This document shows positions 62,222 through 64,000 of a DNA stretch of 64,000 nt, in pieces. Under the pieces are notes generated by a model. The model was not told the origin of the DNA. It was given only the letters and a program-made list of their open reading frames with translations, and did no database searches. The stretch spans positions 62,001 through 126,000 of the forward strand of contig MTSL01000208.1 of the NCBI GenBank assembly GCA_002794465.1. Reading direction: 5' to 3'. Each line of letters begins with the position of its first letter. Position 1 is the stretch's first letter. Origin of the DNA: Paramicrosporidium saccamoebae. Lineage: Eukaryota; Rozellomycota. A program made the translations under genes and the position numbers.

Positions 62222-63328
62222 ATGCTCAGACCTCAGCTGCCGGTGTTCCTGTTCCTGTTGGTAGCGCTTATTTTTATCCATTTTTATCTGTTCTACCGTG
62301 CTGTTCCCACTGAGATTGATTGCAGCAAATGCTCAGAGACCAAAACAGCTGTGGCGTCTAAACAAGGACGTTTCACGAGAAACTCCGCTCCTGGCAAAGT
62401 CAAGGCGGCGATTGTCATCCTCGCCAGAAACAGTGACATTGATGGCCTCAACCATACTATTCCCATGTTTGAGCAGCGTTTCAATCACAAGTTTAATTAT
62501 CCTTACGTCTTCTTGAACGATGTACCATTCAATGAGCGCTTCAAAAGCGCCATGAGGAAGCTGACGACCAGCAAGTTGAGCTTTGGAACAGTTCCAACAG
62601 AACACTGGAGCTATCCGAGCTGGATAAACGTAACCAAGGCTGACGAAGCACGTAAAAGCATGGAAAAGAGAGACATTATCTACGGCGGATCTCTGCCGTA
62701 CCGCCACATGTGCCGCTACAATTCCGGATTTTTCTTCCGCCACCCTCTCCTTCAAGAATATGATTACTATTGGCGAGTAGAGCCTTGGGTAGAATTTACC
62801 TGTGACATTGACTATGATCCATTCGTATTCATGAAGACCAACAACAAGGACTATGGGTTTACAATCATGGTCCCAGAGTATATTGAGACCATCCCGACTC
62901 TCTGGGACACTGTTGAAAAATTCATAGAAGAACATCAGCAGATTATTCATCCAAAGAATACGTTGAAAATGTTCCGTAATGATCAGGGCTCCTACAATCT
63001 GTGCCATTTTTGGAGCAACTTTGAAATTGGCAGTTTGAGATTCTTCAGATCTGGCGCCTACTCCAAGTATTTTGACTATTTGGATAAGAAGGGCGGCTTC
63101 TTTTATGAAAGATGGGGAGATGCTCCCGTTCACTCCCTTGGGGTTGCCATGTTCCTTCCCCGCGAGAAGATACACTACTTTGAAGATATTGGATATTTCC
63201 ATAATCCTTTCCAGAATTGTCCCGCAAATCCAGCGCTCCAACTGCGCTGCAGCTGCAATCCAAAAAAGTCAGAGTCTCTTAATAATGATTGTCTCAATCG
63301 CTACTTGGAACTGTATAGGAGCAGATAA
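62222..63328 (+). CDS. KRE2/MNT1-type alpha-1,2-mannosyltransferase (GT15), copy 2
   Basis: 368 aa, single exon, colinear with copy 1: signal anchor (LPVFLFLLVALIFIHFYLFY), IDCSKCSE stem matching GCSKCPK of copy 1, then the same catalytic blocks (IYGGSLPYRHMCRYNSGFFF, YYWRVEPWVEFTCDIDYDPF, GGFFYERWGDAPVHSLGVAM). It was made by a tandem duplication and has since diverged. Both copies keep the catalytic text, so both probably work; they may differ in acceptor. Confidence 0.95.
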   Translation: MLRPQLPVFLFLLVALIFIHFYLFYRAVPTEIDCSKCSETKTAVASKQGRFTRNSAPGKVKAAIVILARNSDIDGLNHTIPMFEQRFNHKFNYPYVFLNDVPFNERFKSAMRKLTTSKLSFGTVPTEHWSYPSWINVTKADEARKSMEKRDIIYGGSLPYRHMCRYNSGFFFRHPLLQEYDYYWRVEPWVEFTCDIDYDPFVFMKTNNKDYGFTIMVPEYIETIPTLWDTVEKFIEEHQQIIHPKNTLKMFRNDQGSYNLCHFWSNFEIGSLRFFRSGAYSKYFDYLDKKGGFFYERWGDAPVHSLGVAMFLPREKIHYFEDIGYFHNPFQNCPANPALQLRCSCNPKKSESLNNDCLNRYLELYRSR

Positions 63329-63371
63329 GCACTGCAAAAATAAATTAGCAAGGTCTATGGCACATTTATTA

Positions 63372-64000
63372 TTACGGATGGTTTAGCGCAAACTGTTCAA
63401 AAAACTTTACCATTTCTATGGGAGTACGCGGGATAACTAGCTCTAATGAGCGTAGGAAATTGTCTGATGTGATATATTCAGTCATGACATTTTGAGAGAG
63501 CGCTGCCATCCCAGCTTCCTGGCACAAAGCGGAAATCTCTGCACCCGAAAATCCTGCAGTCTAGCATGTTAAACAAGAGGAGTTTCTTCGTACCTTTTGG
63601 GCCAATTCGTCCAAATTGACACTATCGGCGAATGGCATCTTACGGGCGTTTATGGCAAAAATCTCTCTTCGTGCCTTGAGGTCGGGTAAAGAAACATAAA
63701 CGTGTCTATCAAAGCGGCCTGGCCTCATTAAGGCTGGATCCTAACAAACATTAAAGAATCAATACTGGCAAGTTACAAGAATGTCGGGACGATTGGTGGC
63801 GGCGACAACGGTAACATTGACAAGGGGATCAGCACCATCCATCTCACTCAATATTTGACTAAGAACCCGATCGGATACGGATGATCCCGAAGAATCGGAG
63901 GATCTTTTCGCCCCAATAGCGTCAAATTCATCCTAATCATTATGATCAAAACTGCAAGTGAGATTACAAAGAAAATGACGGAAGGTGCGGCCAAACGGGC
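63372..64000 (-). CDS. Cdc48-family AAA ATPase, AFG2/SPATA5-like (partial, runs off right edge)
   Basis: C-terminal part: exons are 63968-64000 (open at the edge), 63777-63932, 63594-63740 and 63372-63560; introns are 35, 36 and 33 nt. 175 codons are visible. Text: [21 protein letters not shown] (Walker B), [46 protein letters not shown], then the alpha domain [21 protein letters not shown]. The second-region-of-homology arginines (RPGRFDR) are kept. AFG2/Drg1 (ribosome biogenesis) and SPATA5L1 fit best; Cdc48 and Rix7/NVL are alternatives that need the missing N-terminus to exclude. Confidence 0.85.

Overview
The window is nuclear DNA of a compact eukaryotic genome. I read about 54 protein-coding genes (a few of them doubtful), two tRNA genes, two assembly gaps (2840-3031 and 50193-50344) and a handful of repeats. 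Most genes are split by very short spliceosomal introns: about 70 can be placed from GT...AG boundaries, restored reading frame and protein homology. Nearly all are 24-43 nt, one candidate is 21 nt, and the only long one (85 nt) is in ribosomal protein eS17. Many apparent stops and frameshifts are therefore introns, and several proteins (SEM1, CTF8, PSMA4, VTI1, RVS161, gamma-tubulin, NF-YC, primase) only appear once these are removed.

The gene set points to a fungus: two KRE2/MNT1-type (GT15) mannosyltransferases, GPI13, a CRZ1-like zinc-finger protein, OPI3-type PEMT and RVS161. The tiny introns, short intergenic spaces and shortened proteins (CDC27, RAD17, DPH2) suggest an early-diverging, reduced lineage of the Rozellomycota/Cryptomycota or Mitosporidium/Paramicrosporidium kind. 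Mitochondrial factors (SDHAF2, uS13m, an HtrA protease with a presequence-like N-terminus) argue against a classical mitosome-bearing microsporidian. The taxonomic placement is inference.

Layout. 0-14 kb: YAK1/DYRK kinase, STI1, SAP18, SEM1, SART3/PRP24, a secreted lysyl-endopeptidase-like protease, an MFS carrier, a MOZART1-like candidate, proteasome alpha3, eS17, PEMT. 14-30 kb: promethin-like protein, a small secreted protein, QNG1, HtrA, CTF8, GATAD1-like, tRNA-Lys, PRMT1, uS13m, NOL8, DAD1/OST2, MOB, an MscS-type channel, CLASP, calcineurin B. 30-47 kb: GPI13, VTI1, RAD17, RVS161, two unknown secreted/membrane proteins, HSP110, tRNA-Val, fumarylacetoacetase, P5B ATPase, SDHAF2. 47-64 kb: CRZ1-like factor, gamma-tubulin, NF-YC, DPH2, CWC25, primase PRI1, UTP15, CDC27/APC3, an EGF/rhomboid-like membrane protein, two tandem GT15 enzymes, and a Cdc48-family AAA ATPase running off the right edge.

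Connections. Calcineurin B and a CRZ1-like factor could form one calcium-response route. Gamma-tubulin and a possible MOZART1 piece belong to the same nucleating complex. NF-YC is encoded here, and CCAAT boxes occur upstream of many of the genes. DAD1, GPI13 and the GT15 pair all serve the secretory pathway and surface glycoconjugates. All functional calls rest on reading the translated sequence; no database search was run.
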